The notes under the pieces are model-generated. The model did no database searches. It had not been told where the DNA came from and saw only the letters and a list, made by a program, of their open reading frames with translations. Both the position numbers and the translations under genes were made by a program. Below, piece by piece: positions 34,188-42,732 of a DNA stretch of 64,000 nt. This DNA is from Streptomyces sp. Tue6028 (GTDB lineage Bacteria > Actinomycetota > Actinomycetes > Streptomycetales > Streptomycetaceae): the NCBI RefSeq assembly GCF_002300165.1, contig NZ_MLCE01000021.1, forward strand, positions 186,001 to 250,000, in the 5' to 3' direction. How positions within the stretch are numbered: the stretch's first letter is position 1; each line of letters opens with the position of its first letter.

Positions 34188-36122
34188 TCAGTGGGGCGAG
34201 GCGATCGCCCGCGCCGCCGCGACCTCCTGGCGCAGCGGTTCGAGCACGCTGTCCGGGGGACCGGTCAGGTCCGTGCGGACGGCGATGAGCACCTCGGTCT
34301 CCCGCAGCCCCGCCGACAGCTCCCGCAGCTGGAGCACGACGTGGGAGATCTCGGCGGCGGACGGCTCCGCCGCGCCCTGCCTGACCCGGACGCGCGCCGC
34401 GGTCGTCGCGTCGACGATCCGTTCGACGGCGACGACGAGCGGCCACCACGCGGCGGCACGGCGCCCGGTGGGCGGCGGTTCGGTCAGGGCGCGCTGGAAC
34501 TCCGTACGGATGGCGGACAGGTCGCGGTACAGGCGGCGGCGCCGGCGGGCGCGGTCGGCGGGATCGGGATCGCCGCCGAAGGCGCGCTCGACGTACGTGG
34601 CCGTGTCGGTCACCGCGTCGGCGAGCCGGTCGCCGACCCGGGTGTGCCAGCTCTCCGGCCACAGCAGATACCCGGCGACGAGTGCGATCGCGCACCCGAT
34701 GAGGGAGTCCATCAGGCGCGGGACGATGAGCCCCGTGCCCTGGTGGTTGAGGGTGTCGGACAGCAGCAGGATCACCGGGGTGATGGCGGCGGTCTGGTAG
34801 CCGTAGCCGCGCGGGGTCAGCGCCGGGACGAGCGGCGCGAGGAGCATCATGACCGCCACGTCCCACCAGCCGCGCGGCACCACCGTGAGGACCGCGGCCG
34901 CGACGACGAGGCCGGCCACCGTGCCCAGCGCGCGCAGCAGCGCCCGGGAGAAGACGGACCCGAAGTCGGGCTTCATGACGAAGGTGATGGTGAGCGCGAC
35001 CCAGTAGGAGCGCGGCACCGGGACGATCGAGACGAGCACCTGCCCGAGGCCGATGCACAGGGCCAGGCGCAGGCCGTAGCGCCAGGACGCGGCGGACAGG
35101 ACGACCTCGCGCCCTGCGCGTCCGGCCCGGACGCGCAGGGCGGCGGGCCGGCCGAGGCGGTCGTCGGCAAAGGCCCGGTCGGGAGCCTGGTCCGTCGCCA
35201 CGTCGGCGGCGTGGCGCAGGGCGTGATCGACGGCGCGGGCGGCCCCGTTGGTGGGCTCGGGGAGCCGGAGTTCCAGGGGCCCGGAGCGGCCGGCGGCGAC
35301 GGCGACGGCGAGGCGGGCCGCGGCCTCGGGGATCTCGGCGGGCAGCGGCTCGCCCTGCTGGTGGGCGGCGGGGGCGGCCTCGATGATCGGGGTGACGGCG
35401 TTCAGCTGGGCGAGCAGCCGGACGAGGTCGGGGCTGCGGCCGTGGTGGAAGGCGCGCCGGGCGAGGACGAGGTCGTAGGACTGGTTGAGGGACTGGGTGA
35501 CGGCGAAGCGGGCCTCCTCGTAGCCGGCGGTCCCGCTCGCGGCGAGCAGGTCCGCGACCGTCCGGTAGGTGCTCGCGACGGCGGCCCGCTCCGGTACGCC
35601 CGACCGCAGCGGCCAGGCGAGCAGGGCCAGCAGGAGGACGAGGAGCCCGCCGCCGGACATCAGCAGGGGCGCGAGCCACCACGGTCCGGGGAGCGGAAGT
35701 CCGGCGCCGATCACGCAGTTGAGGAGGAGCAGCAGACCGGACACGGAGGCCACGGCGCCGATCGTGGAGATCATCCCGGAGATCAGCGCGACCGCGGTGA
35801 CGGCGACGACGGCGGTCCAGCCGTGTCCGAACACGAGCGCGCCGACCGTGACGCCGACCGCGCCGAAGAGCTGCGGCACGGCGATGTTGAGGATGCGCAT
35901 GCGGTACGCGTCCGCGGTGTCGCCGATGACTCCGGACAGCGCGCCCATGGAGGCGAGGGCCCCGTAGTCCGCTCGCCCGGTGGCGATGCCGACGGCGAGC
36001 GGCAGGGAGATCGCGACGGAGGCGCGGGCGGCGGCGGCCCGGTTGACGGACGCCTTCTGCGGTTGGAGGTTCCTGACCAGCCAGTCGGGAGGAGTGAGGC
36101 CGACGGGGAACTCGCGGGACAT
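34188..36122 (-). CDS. FUSC-family membrane protein
   Basis: A 644-residue integral membrane protein with two similar blocks of about 5-6 hydrophobic segments (about 30-185 and 345-480) separated and followed by cytoplasmic helical regions, the layout of the FUSC/YccS/AaeB family. GYGYQTAAITPVILLLSD and DSLIGCAIALVAGYLLWPE lie in the second block. Members are tied to efflux of aromatic acids such as fusaric acid. The substrate here is unknown. The next gene upstream on the same strand (EEP hydrolase) ends 91 bases before, so the two may be co-transcribed. Confidence 0.82.
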   Translation of the reverse strand: MSREFPVGLTPPDWLVRNLQPQKASVNRAAAARASVAISLPLAVGIATGRADYGALASMGALSGVIGDTADAYRMRILNIAVPQLFGAVGVTVGALVFGHGWTAVVAVTAVALISGMISTIGAVASVSGLLLLLNCVIGAGLPLPGPWWLAPLLMSGGGLLVLLLALLAWPLRSGVPERAAVASTYRTVADLLAASGTAGYEEARFAVTQSLNQSYDLVLARRAFHHGRSPDLVRLLAQLNAVTPIIEAAPAAHQQGEPLPAEIPEAAARLAVAVAAGRSGPLELRLPEPTNGAARAVDHALRHAADVATDQAPDRAFADDRLGRPAALRVRAGRAGREVVLSAASWRYGLRLALCIGLGQVLVSIVPVPRSYWVALTITFVMKPDFGSVFSRALLRALGTVAGLVVAAAVLTVVPRGWWDVAVMMLLAPLVPALTPRGYGYQTAAITPVILLLSDTLNHQGTGLIVPRLMDSLIGCAIALVAGYLLWPESWHTRVGDRLADAVTDTATYVERAFGGDPDPADRARRRRRLYRDLSAIRTEFQRALTEPPPTGRRAAAWWPLVVAVERIVDATTAARVRVRQGAAEPSAAEISHVVLQLRELSAGLRETEVLIAVRTDLTGPPDSVLEPLRQEVAAARAIASPH

Positions 36123-36212
36123 GTCCCCATTATGAGGGCCGGTTTCGTCCGCCTCCCGGCCCGTTCGCGCTGGTGGGGGGCGCCTCGGCCGCCACGGGTG
36201 CCGGGGTGGTGC

Positions 36213-37220
36213 TCAGCGGTGCCGGTGGAGGGTGAGGTCGACGACCAGGGCGCGGTGGTCGGTGCCGGTGATCCGGGGGAAGACGGCCGCGCTCGCCGAG
36301 AAGTCCTGGGACACGAGCACGTGGTCGATCTGCGCGCCGAGCGTCGGCGTGGTCCTGGCGGGCCAGCTCGGGGTGCGCGGGTCCCCCGCGAGGCGGGCGC
36401 CGTCGCGCAGCCCGGTGTCGAGGATGCGGCGGAACGCGGCGTGGTCCTGGGAGGCGTTGAAGTCCCCGGCGACGACGGTGGGACCGTCACCGGCCGCCGC
36501 GTAGTCGCGCAGCTCGCCGAGCTCGCGCCGCCAGACGCCGAGCTGGCCGGGGAGCGGAGGCATCGGGTGGGCGAGCTGGAGCCGTACGTCGTGCCCGCGT
36601 ACGTCGGCGACCGCTCCGGGCATGCCCATGGTGCCCCGCACGCCGTCCGCGGCCTTCAGCGGGAACCGGCTCATGATGACCGAGCCGTCGGACCCCGCCC
36701 CCTCGACGGCCTGCCGGTACGGGTAGTCCCCTCCGCTGCCCCCGAAGGCGTCCCGCAGGGCCCGGGAGCACACGTGCTCGCACTCCTCCACGAACAGGAT
36801 GTCGGGCTTCTGCCGCCGTACGGCGCCGATGAGCGAGTCGGTGCCCCGCCCGAACTGCACGTTGGAGGTCATCACCCGCAGCTCCGCCAGCGGTGTCCCG
36901 CCGGGCTCGCTCGTCCTGCCGTACGGCTCGACGTACCAGGCGACGGCCCCCAGCACGACCACGCCCCACACCATCCCGATGCGCCAGCGCGCGAGCAGCG
37001 CGAGCAGGAGTCCGAGTGCGGTGGGGGCGAGCAGCCAGGGCAGGAACGCCAGCAACTGCGGCACGGGCGTGATCCCGTCGCTGTCGGCCGCCCGGCATCC
37101 GACGACGGCACTCACCGCGGCCAGCAGCAGCCCGGACGCCCAGGCGGCGGCCCGGCGCCCGGTCCGGCGCGTGCCTTTGGGCGCCCGGGGGTCCGTCCAC
37201 TCAGCCGTCGCAGTGTCCAC
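36213..37220 (-). CDS. Membrane-anchored endonuclease/exonuclease/phosphatase-family hydrolase
   Basis: 335 residues from a GTG at 37220 (GGGAAGG upstream). Three N-terminal hydrophobic segments (about 25-95) anchor a C-terminal EEP domain that probably lies outside the cell. The EEP catalytic set is present: TSNVQFG, VEECEHV (metal-binding Glu), AGDFNAS, TLGAQIDHVLVS and TGTDHRALV (catalytic His). The fold serves nucleases, sphingomyelinases and phosphoinositide phosphatases. A membrane-bound version could act on nucleic acid or lipid headgroups. Substrate unassigned. Confidence 0.85.
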   Translation of the reverse strand: MDTATAEWTDPRAPKGTRRTGRRAAAWASGLLLAAVSAVVGCRAADSDGITPVPQLLAFLPWLLAPTALGLLLALLARWRIGMVWGVVVLGAVAWYVEPYGRTSEPGGTPLAELRVMTSNVQFGRGTDSLIGAVRRQKPDILFVEECEHVCSRALRDAFGGSGGDYPYRQAVEGAGSDGSVIMSRFPLKAADGVRGTMGMPGAVADVRGHDVRLQLAHPMPPLPGQLGVWRRELGELRDYAAAGDGPTVVAGDFNASQDHAAFRRILDTGLRDGARLAGDPRTPSWPARTTPTLGAQIDHVLVSQDFSASAAVFPRITGTDHRALVVDLTLHRHR

Positions 37221-37306
37221 GTCCCGGCCTTCCCTCGTCCGCGTGGGTGCCCGAATCCTCCCTCAAAGACGGGGTGCCGCGGTGCCGGGTTGCCCGGAAG
37301 GTCCGC

Positions 37307-37756
37307 TCAGGCGGTCCTGGGCGAGTCGCCTCCCGTCGCCAGCGCCCACATCACGAACACCGCGATGCCGATGGCGATGACGGACCAGACGGGCTCGTAG
37401 GGCAGGAACATGAAGTACTCGATCATGTAGAGCGCGGCGACGGCGATACCGACGGCGCGCGCCCACTCGTGGCCCTTCAGGACACCCCAGCCGGTGATCG
37501 CGACGATCACGCCGATGACGAGGTGGATCCAGCCCCAGGTGGTCAGGTTGAACTCGTAGACGTAGGTGCCGATGCGGGCGTACACGTCGTCCTTGGCGAT
37601 GCCCGTGATGCCGATGAGGATGCCCAGGATGCCGCCGACCAGCATCAGGACGCCGGCGAAGAGGGTGCCTCCCGAGTGCCATCCCGAGCCGCGGGAGGGC
37701 CCGTCGGCCGGGCCCGGGGCGGGCTTGGGGCTGAGGGGCGCGGTGTTCTGGGACAT
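37307..37756 (-). CDS. Four-helix membrane protein, DUF7144-like
   Basis: 149 residues, ATG preceded by GAGGAGA. A Pro-rich cytoplasmic N tail (about 1-25) is followed by four membrane helices (about 30-50, 70-95, 98-115, 120-140). The segment NLTTWGWIHLVIGVIVAITGWGVLKGHEWAR, with its Trp/His/Gly pattern, is common to a family of actinobacterial small membrane proteins of unknown role. No partner gene is obvious. Two GCGCCGGGCCGGTCCC copies (37854 and 37890) lie upstream. Confidence 0.75.
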   Translation of the reverse strand: MSQNTAPLSPKPAPGPADGPSRGSGWHSGGTLFAGVLMLVGGILGILIGITGIAKDDVYARIGTYVYEFNLTTWGWIHLVIGVIVAITGWGVLKGHEWARAVGIAVAALYMIEYFMFLPYEPVWSVIAIGIAVFVMWALATGGDSPRTA

Positions 37757-37971
37757 GGGGTCTCCTCGGGGCCTGGAGTGTCACTCGCAGGTTCGCCCCG
37801 GGGGACGGGGGCCGCATGCCCCGCTGGGCCGGACGGGTGACGATTCGGGGCCCGCGCCGGGCCGGTCCCCGCGGCGGGGGAAGGCCTCGCGCCGGGCCGG
37901 TCCCGGACAGGGACGGCCCCCGGCCTCGCCGGTACGGCCCCGCACCGCACGGGCCCCCGGGTCCTGCCGGT

Positions 37972-38769
37972 TCAGTCGTCGATCCGTGCCAGGAAGTGCG
38001 CGAGCGCGCCGTTGAACTCCTCGGGCCGCTCCAGGTTCGGCAGGTGCGCGGCTGAGCCGATCACCTGGAGCGTGGAGTCGGGGAGCGCCGCGTGCATCGC
38101 CTCGGCGTCACGGACGGGGGTGTACTCGTCGTCGGCGCCCACCACGACCAGCGCCGGGACGGTGACGCGGGTCAGCAGTTCGCGGTAGTCGGGGCGTTCG
38201 GCCCGGCCGCGCAGGGCCGCCGCCGCGCCCTCGGGCGGCGTCGACACCATCATGCGGTGCACATGCGCCGCCACCTCGGCCTCGGCGTACGGGGCGACCA
38301 TCTTGTACAGCACCTCGTCGGCGTATCCGCGCATGCCCTCGCGCAGCAGCCGGTCCGCCGTCGCGTTGCGGGTCCTCCTGCCCTCGGGCGTCTCGGCGGC
38401 GGGGAAGGTGTCCGCGAGGACGAGTCCCCGGACGCGCTCCGGGAAGGTCCGGTAGCACTCCATGACGATCTGGCCGCCCATGGAGAGCCCGCCGAGGACG
38501 AACGTGGCGATGCCCAGCTCGTCCAGAAGTGACGAGATGTCCTCGGCGAACGTGGAAAGGGGAGTGAGGGCGGGGTCTGCGGGAACTCCGGGTTCCGACG
38601 GGGACGCGCCGTAGCCGCGCAGATCCGGGGCGACGACCCGGCGGGAGGGGGAGAAGGCCGCGATCTGCGGGGCCCACATGGTGTGGTCGAAGGGGTGGCC
38701 GTGGATCAGGACGAGAGGCGCCGTCGAGGAGGCGCCCCCTTTGTCCTCGTAAGCGAGGAAGGGTGCCAT
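37972..38769 (-). CDS. Alpha/beta-fold hydrolase
   Basis: 265 residues from ATG 38769. Typical features are the oxyanion region VLIHGHPFDHTMW, the nucleophile elbow GLSMGG, an acid in VVGADDEYTP and a catalytic His in GSAAHLPNLE. A lid of helices covers about 130-200. It resembles 3-oxoadipate enol-lactonase and haloperoxidase-like esterases, but the substrate is not predictable. Divergent from a MocR regulator only 74 bases away, with the presumed operator between them, so it may be a target of that regulator. Confidence 0.85.
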   Translation of the reverse strand: MAPFLAYEDKGGASSTAPLVLIHGHPFDHTMWAPQIAAFSPSRRVVAPDLRGYGASPSEPGVPADPALTPLSTFAEDISSLLDELGIATFVLGGLSMGGQIVMECYRTFPERVRGLVLADTFPAAETPEGRRTRNATADRLLREGMRGYADEVLYKMVAPYAEAEVAAHVHRMMVSTPPEGAAAALRGRAERPDYRELLTRVTVPALVVVGADDEYTPVRDAEAMHAALPDSTLQVIGSAAHLPNLERPEEFNGALAHFLARIDD

Positions 38770-38796
38770 GGCCACGACCCTAGGCGCGGCCAACTC

Positions 38797-38830
38797 CTCG
38801 GTGCAATAAGATCTTTGCTCTCGGTGCAAT
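38797..38830 (+). promoter_or_regulatory. Direct repeats CTCGGTGCAAT (x2), likely MocR operator
   Basis: Identical 11-mers at 38797-38807 and 38820-38830 are 23 bases apart (about two helical turns) in the 74-base gap between the divergent hydrolase and MocR genes. A -10-like TAAGAT (38807-38812) overlaps the first. MocR/GabR/PdxR regulators bind such direct repeats. Confidence 0.6.
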
Positions 38831-38843
38831 GTGGAGGGGCCGC

Positions 38844-40175
38844 ATGGAGGACTACCGGCGCATCGCCGACCGCGTCGCCGCCGACATCACGGCCGGTCGG
38901 CTCAAGCCCGGCGAACGGCTGCCCCCGCAGCGGGCGTTCGCCCGCCGGCGCGGGATCGCCGGGTCGACGGCCGGGCGGGTGTACGCCGAACTCGTCCGGC
39001 GCGGACTGGTCGTCGGCGAGGTCGGGCGCGGCACCTTCGTACGGGCCTCCCCCGCACCCTCGGGCCGCGCGCTCGCCGAGCCCGCCACCACCGCCCGGGT
39101 CAACCTGGAGCTCAACTACCCTTCCGCGCCGGGCCAGTCGGAGCTCCTCGCCGACGGACTGGCCCCGCTGCTGCGCCCCGACGTGCTCACCGACGCACTG
39201 CGCACGGCCCCCGCCACCGGCACGGCCGCCGTCCGCGAGGCCGCCGCGGCACTGCTCGCCACCCCGGGCTGGCGCCCGGCACCGGACCGGCTGGCCTTCG
39301 CCGGCAACGCCCGCCAGGCCATCGCCGCCGCACTCGCCACCCTGGTGCGCCCCGGGGGCCGCGTCGGCGTCGAGTACCTGACCTACCCCCTGGTCAAGGA
39401 GATCGCGGAGCGCCTCGGCATCACCCTGGTCCCGCTGGCCATGGACGACGAAGGCCTGCGCCCGGAGGCGGTCGCGACCGCCCACCGCTCCGCGCCGCTG
39501 TCCGCCGTGTACGTCCAGCCGACCCTGCACAACCCGACCTCGGTGACGGCGGGCGGCGAGCGGCGACGTCAACTCGCGTCCGCGGCACGGGACATGGACC
39601 TCCCCCTGATCGAGGACCGCATCTGGTCCTTCCTGCACAACGGCTCCCCCGACCCGCTCGCCGCCCATGCCCCCGAGCGCACCTACGTCGTCGACGGCCT
39701 CTCCAAGCGGGTCGCCCCGGGTCTGACGGCCGGCTTCCTCGTCGCACCGGAAGGGCGCGTCGGGCAGGTGGCCGCCGCCCTCCGCTCGGGTGGGTGGACC
39801 GCGAGCCGGTTCGCCCTGGAGGCGGCCGTGCGCTGGATCGGCGACGGCACGGTGGACCGCCTGGTGCGCGCCAAGCGGGCGGACGCGGCGAGCCGTCAGC
39901 GGCTCGCGGCCGAACATCTCGCGGGCTTCGCCGTGCGCGCCGACCCGCAGGCGTACTACCTCTGGTGGGAACTGCCGTCCCCGTGGCGGGCGGACACCTT
40001 CGCGGCCGCGGCGGCGGAGCGGGGCATCGCGCTCACCCCGGGGCCCGCCTTCACGGTCCCGGTGCTCGGTACGCGGGCCGAGGACTGCGTCAGGCTCGGA
40101 CTCGCCTCGACCGCTCCGCGGGAGCTTGCGGGGGCGTTGCGGACCCTCGCCGGTATCGCGCGTACACCCCCGTGA
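38844..40175 (+). CDS. MocR-type regulator: GntR winged helix fused to PLP aminotransferase fold
   Basis: About 443 residues from ATG 38844 (GGAGGGG 6 bases upstream; an in-frame ATG at 38829 overlaps the operator). The N-terminal GntR winged helix (about 1-70) includes AFARRRGIAGSTAGRVYAELVRRGLV. A fold-type I aminotransferase domain (about 90-440) has the PLP-binding lysine in VDGLSKRVAPG and the YVQPTLHNPT loop. It senses an amine or PLP compound as in GabR or PdxR. The 3' end overlaps the convergent membrane gene by 86 bases. Confidence 0.88.
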   Translation: MEDYRRIADRVAADITAGRLKPGERLPPQRAFARRRGIAGSTAGRVYAELVRRGLVVGEVGRGTFVRASPAPSGRALAEPATTARVNLELNYPSAPGQSELLADGLAPLLRPDVLTDALRTAPATGTAAVREAAAALLATPGWRPAPDRLAFAGNARQAIAAALATLVRPGGRVGVEYLTYPLVKEIAERLGITLVPLAMDDEGLRPEAVATAHRSAPLSAVYVQPTLHNPTSVTAGGERRRQLASAARDMDLPLIEDRIWSFLHNGSPDPLAAHAPERTYVVDGLSKRVAPGLTAGFLVAPEGRVGQVAAALRSGGWTASRFALEAAVRWIGDGTVDRLVRAKRADAASRQRLAAEHLAGFAVRADPQAYYLWWELPSPWRADTFAAAAAERGIALTPGPAFTVPVLGTRAEDCVRLGLASTAPRELAGALRTLAGIARTPP

Positions 40176-41001
40176 GCCCCGCTGCCAGCGCGACGGCGAG
40201 TCCGAGGGCGAGGAGCAGCCAGGACACCAGCCGGAGCGTCTCCGTGAGTGCGTCGTACACCGCGCCCGCGGCCAGCGGCGACACGTCGGGCGGCAGGTCG
40301 GCGAGGGTCATCCGGCGGCCCACGGTGATCGCCGCGCCGAGCAGCGCGGCGCCCAGCGCGGTGCCGAGCCCGGTCGCCAGGAGCGCCCGGCGGCGGCGCA
40401 CCGCCACGAGGATGCCCGCGAGGGCGAACCCGACGGCGCCCACCGGCAGCCAGAACGCGGCGACTTCGAGCACGTGGAACCCCTTTCGCAACTGGGCCAG
40501 ATCCTCGGCCTCGAGCACGGTGACCTCGGTGTGCTCGACGGGGATGCGGTTCGCCAACGGCATGTGGTCGTCGGCGAGTCGGCGCTTGACCTGCTCGGTG
40601 ACGGGCGCGAGGTCGACGGTCACCGGCCCCGCGCGGTCGTCGCGCAGCGCCTGCATCACGGCGTCGTGCGCGGCCATGCTGGCGGCCTCCCACGCCGTGC
40701 GGTACGCCTCGGTCTCGGTGAACGAGAGCACCGCGTCCCGCACGAAGTGGTTCACCGGCCCCTGCAACCGCGGCCGTACGTGGACCTCGCGCAGGATGCC
40801 GTCCGTGACACCGGCGGCGATCGCGTCCCGTACGTCGCTGTCGGCGGCGAGCGGTGCCACCGTGGCCCGGTACCGGCCGGGGTCGCCGAGCCCGTACATC
40901 GCCCAGGTGGACAGCGCGCCGAGCGGCGCGAGCAGACAGGCGAGGAGGATGAGCACGGCCGACAGGGAGCTCCGGACACGTTGGGACACTCCTCCAGGCA
41001 A
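40090..41001 (-). CDS. Membrane protein of unknown function
   Basis: About 303 residues with one N-terminal membrane helix (about 13-35), an external helical domain of about 140 residues (DVRDAIAAGVTDGILREVHVRPRLQ through FTETEAYRTAWEAASMAAHDAVM), then three C-terminal helices (about 180-200, 208-228, 255-285). The pattern resembles Streptomyces proteins of unknown role with an Ala-rich surface domain. The start is uncertain: TTG at 41001 or GTG at 40989, with GGGAGGA and GGAGGA nearby at poor spacing. The final 29 codons overlap the MocR gene on the other strand. Confidence 0.65.
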   Translation of the reverse strand: MPGGVSQRVRSSLSAVLILLACLLAPLGALSTWAMYGLGDPGRYRATVAPLAADSDVRDAIAAGVTDGILREVHVRPRLQGPVNHFVRDAVLSFTETEAYRTAWEAASMAAHDAVMQALRDDRAGPVTVDLAPVTEQVKRRLADDHMPLANRIPVEHTEVTVLEAEDLAQLRKGFHVLEVAAFWLPVGAVGFALAGILVAVRRRRALLATGLGTALGAALLGAAITVGRRMTLADLPPDVSPLAAGAVYDALTETLRLVSWLLLALGLAVALAAGLTGVYARYRRGSATPPQAPAERSRRVRA

Positions 41002-41221
41002 GTCCTCCCGGGCGCGTCACGCGAGCGGTCTGCCTGCAAATGGGCGTATGTGACAAGCCGAAGGGGGCTCCGCCCAGGTCACCCGGCCCCGGCCTTCGCC
41101 GATACGCCCGCGCGAGCACCGCTTGCACCCTGGTGAACCGCAGGGGGCACATGGCCCCCGGGCGCTCCGGTGGAGGCCTCACCCGAACGGGTGTTTCCTG
41201 GGAGAGGAGAAGGAGGCCGAG

Positions 41222-41400
41222 ATGCGCGACACCCGGGCCCTGCGGGTTCCTGCCGCAGCCGCCGTGTGCCGCGGCCCCGTTCACGGGCGGCCTCCCGACC
41301 GTCGTGGCGGGCAGCACGGCGGCCGCTTTGGACCGTGGAGCCGGACGGGTCCATCTCCGGCTCCACCACGGGCTCCTGGGACCGGGGTCCCAGGGGGTAG
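41222..41400 (+). pseudogene. Probable decayed gene for a small secreted protein
   Basis: An ATG at 41222 follows a strong AAGGAGG and starts a signal-like N terminus (MRDTRALRVPAAAAVC). The reading then breaks. The next frame continues the signal region (CAAAPFTGGLPTVVAGSTA, about 41265-41325). After a second shift the third frame gives a mature-looking start (WTVEPDGSISGSTTGSW) that ends at TAG about 41400. Two small deletions would explain this and would restore one reading of about 60 residues, still shorter than typical secreted proteins of this look. Alternatively it is noncoding. The rest of 41002-41221 shows nothing I can name. Confidence 0.35.
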
Positions 41401-41419
41401 GTGAGTGAGTGAGGGAGAC

Positions 41420-41453
41420 GCACGAGACCCCGGCTGCTGCCGGGGCCTCGTGC
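41420..41453. terminator. Terminator
   Basis: Stem from GCACGAG (41420-41426) to CTCGTGC (41447-41453), extended by an inner CCCCGGC/GCCGGGG pair. It lies between the decayed gene and the end of a convergent gene. Confidence 0.75.
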
Positions 41454-41509
41454 GCCGTGCGTCGTCGGGACGCGTGGGCAGTGTGTTCGTCGGACGGACC
41501 GTCACGCCG

Positions 41510-41947
41510 TCACTCGACGCGATGTCCCGCCGCGTCCTCGTGCGTGTAGTAGCGGTAGAAGGCCCCGAGGAACACGGCGGCCCCGGCCACCAGGCCCATC
41601 AGCGACGACGACAGCACCGACGCGTTGCTCTGGCTGAAGAGGAAACCGACCGCGCAGCCCGCGAACGCGCCCCACACCACGGCGTGCAGTTCCCGCTTCA
41701 TCAGCGGTGCCAGCCTGCTCACGCCCATGAGGAGCGCCGCGAACACGATGGCGCACACGAACCCGAACAGGACGTTCCAGCCGGTGATCGGGCCGCCGTA
41801 GCGGGTGATGGCCGCGGCCCAGTAGCCGTAGACGAGCCCGAGCGCGGCGGGCACCGCCCACCGTGCGATCGCGTGCGTGCGCTCCCCGAAGACGTCGGGG
41901 GTGTGTGGTGTCCCTGAGGCGGGTGACACAGGTGCCGCTTGAGCCAT
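41510..41947 (-). CDS. Small integral membrane protein
   Basis: About 145 residues from ATG 41947, preceded by GAGGAG. Four membrane helices (about 30-50, 60-78, 88-104, 110-128) after a Pro/Thr-rich cytoplasmic tail. The motif RYGGPITGWNVLFGFVCAIVF and a short His/Glu-rich C terminus (YYTHEDAAGHRVE) are the main features. No domain I recognise. Divergent from the NAD(P)-binding protein gene, with a purine-rich 140-base gap. Confidence 0.7.
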   Translation of the reverse strand: MAQAAPVSPASGTPHTPDVFGERTHAIARWAVPAALGLVYGYWAAAITRYGGPITGWNVLFGFVCAIVFAALLMGVSRLAPLMKRELHAVVWGAFAGCAVGFLFSQSNASVLSSSLMGLVAGAAVFLGAFYRYYTHEDAAGHRVE

Positions 41948-42086
41948 GGGAACACTCCTCTCTCTCCTCGCCCCTGCCTTCCAGAGCACACCTCGCCCCG
42001 GTGCCTGGCAAGTCGGAGGACGGCCTTCGTCACCGCCCGATTTCGCCGGGATGCGGCCCTTGCGCCGGCGTGCTTCGCTGAGCTGC

Positions 42087-42728
42087 ATGAAGCTCGTACT
42101 TTTCGGTGCCACCGGGATGGTCGGCAGCCGTATCGCCGCCGAGGCGTCCGCGCGCGGGCACCGCGTCGTGGCCGTGAGCCGCTCCGGACAGTCCCCGATC
42201 CCGGGGGTCACGGCGACGGCCGCCGACGCGTCGGACCCGGCGAAGGTGGCCGAGCTGACGGCGGGCGCGGACGCGGTGGTCTCCGCCTGTGTGCCGCCGC
42301 GGGACGGATCGGAGGCCCGCGAGCCCTTCCTCGCGATCAACCAGGCCCTGGTGGAGGGCGCCGGCGCGGCCGGAGTCCGACGGCTCGTGATCGTCGGCGG
42401 CGCCGGCAGCCTGGAGACCCCCGAGGGCCGGGCGATCGTCGACGAGCCCGGCTTCCCCGAGGCCTACCTCACCGAGGCCCTCGCCCACCGCGACGTGCTC
42501 GACTTCTACCGCGCTCTGGACGACGACGCCGTCGACTGGACGTACGTCTCCCCCGCCGCGGAGATCGCCCCCGGTGAACGCACCGGCACCTTCCGTGTCG
42601 GCGGCGACCGGCTGCTCACCGACGCCCACGGCAACAGCCGGATCAGCGCGGAGGACTACGCGATCGCCGTCGTCGACGAGCTGGAGAAGGACGCCCACCC
42701 GCGCGCCCGGATGTCGGTCGCGTACTGA
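42087..42728 (+). CDS. NAD(P)-binding oxidoreductase-like protein (atypical SDR)
   Basis: 213 residues. A Rossmann nucleotide-binding motif opens the protein (GATGMVGSRIAAE), followed by acidic AADASDPAKVAELTAGADAVVSA and VRRLVIVGGAGSLETPEG, the pattern of YwnB/BVR-B-like atypical short-chain dehydrogenases. The usual SDR YxxxK is not evident, as in others of this group, which act as flavin or biliverdin reductases or stress sensors. Followed after 4 bases by a phosphatase gene on the same strand, so likely co-transcribed. Confidence 0.83.
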   Translation: MKLVLFGATGMVGSRIAAEASARGHRVVAVSRSGQSPIPGVTATAADASDPAKVAELTAGADAVVSACVPPRDGSEAREPFLAINQALVEGAGAAGVRRLVIVGGAGSLETPEGRAIVDEPGFPEAYLTEALAHRDVLDFYRALDDDAVDWTYVSPAAEIAPGERTGTFRVGGDRLLTDAHGNSRISAEDYAIAVVDELEKDAHPRARMSVAY

Positions 42729-42732
42729 TCAG

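Noticed and set aside
34191..37400. A 1069-codon open frame on the plus strand
   Set aside because: It runs across two well-supported minus-strand genes (FUSC and EEP) and their gap, with composition typical of a shadow frame.
37772..37971. Possible small gene between the DUF7144-like and hydrolase genes
   Set aside because: Only frames with Arg/Gly/Pro-rich shadow composition, and no ribosome-binding site; the region holds two direct repeats and GC-rich hairpins.
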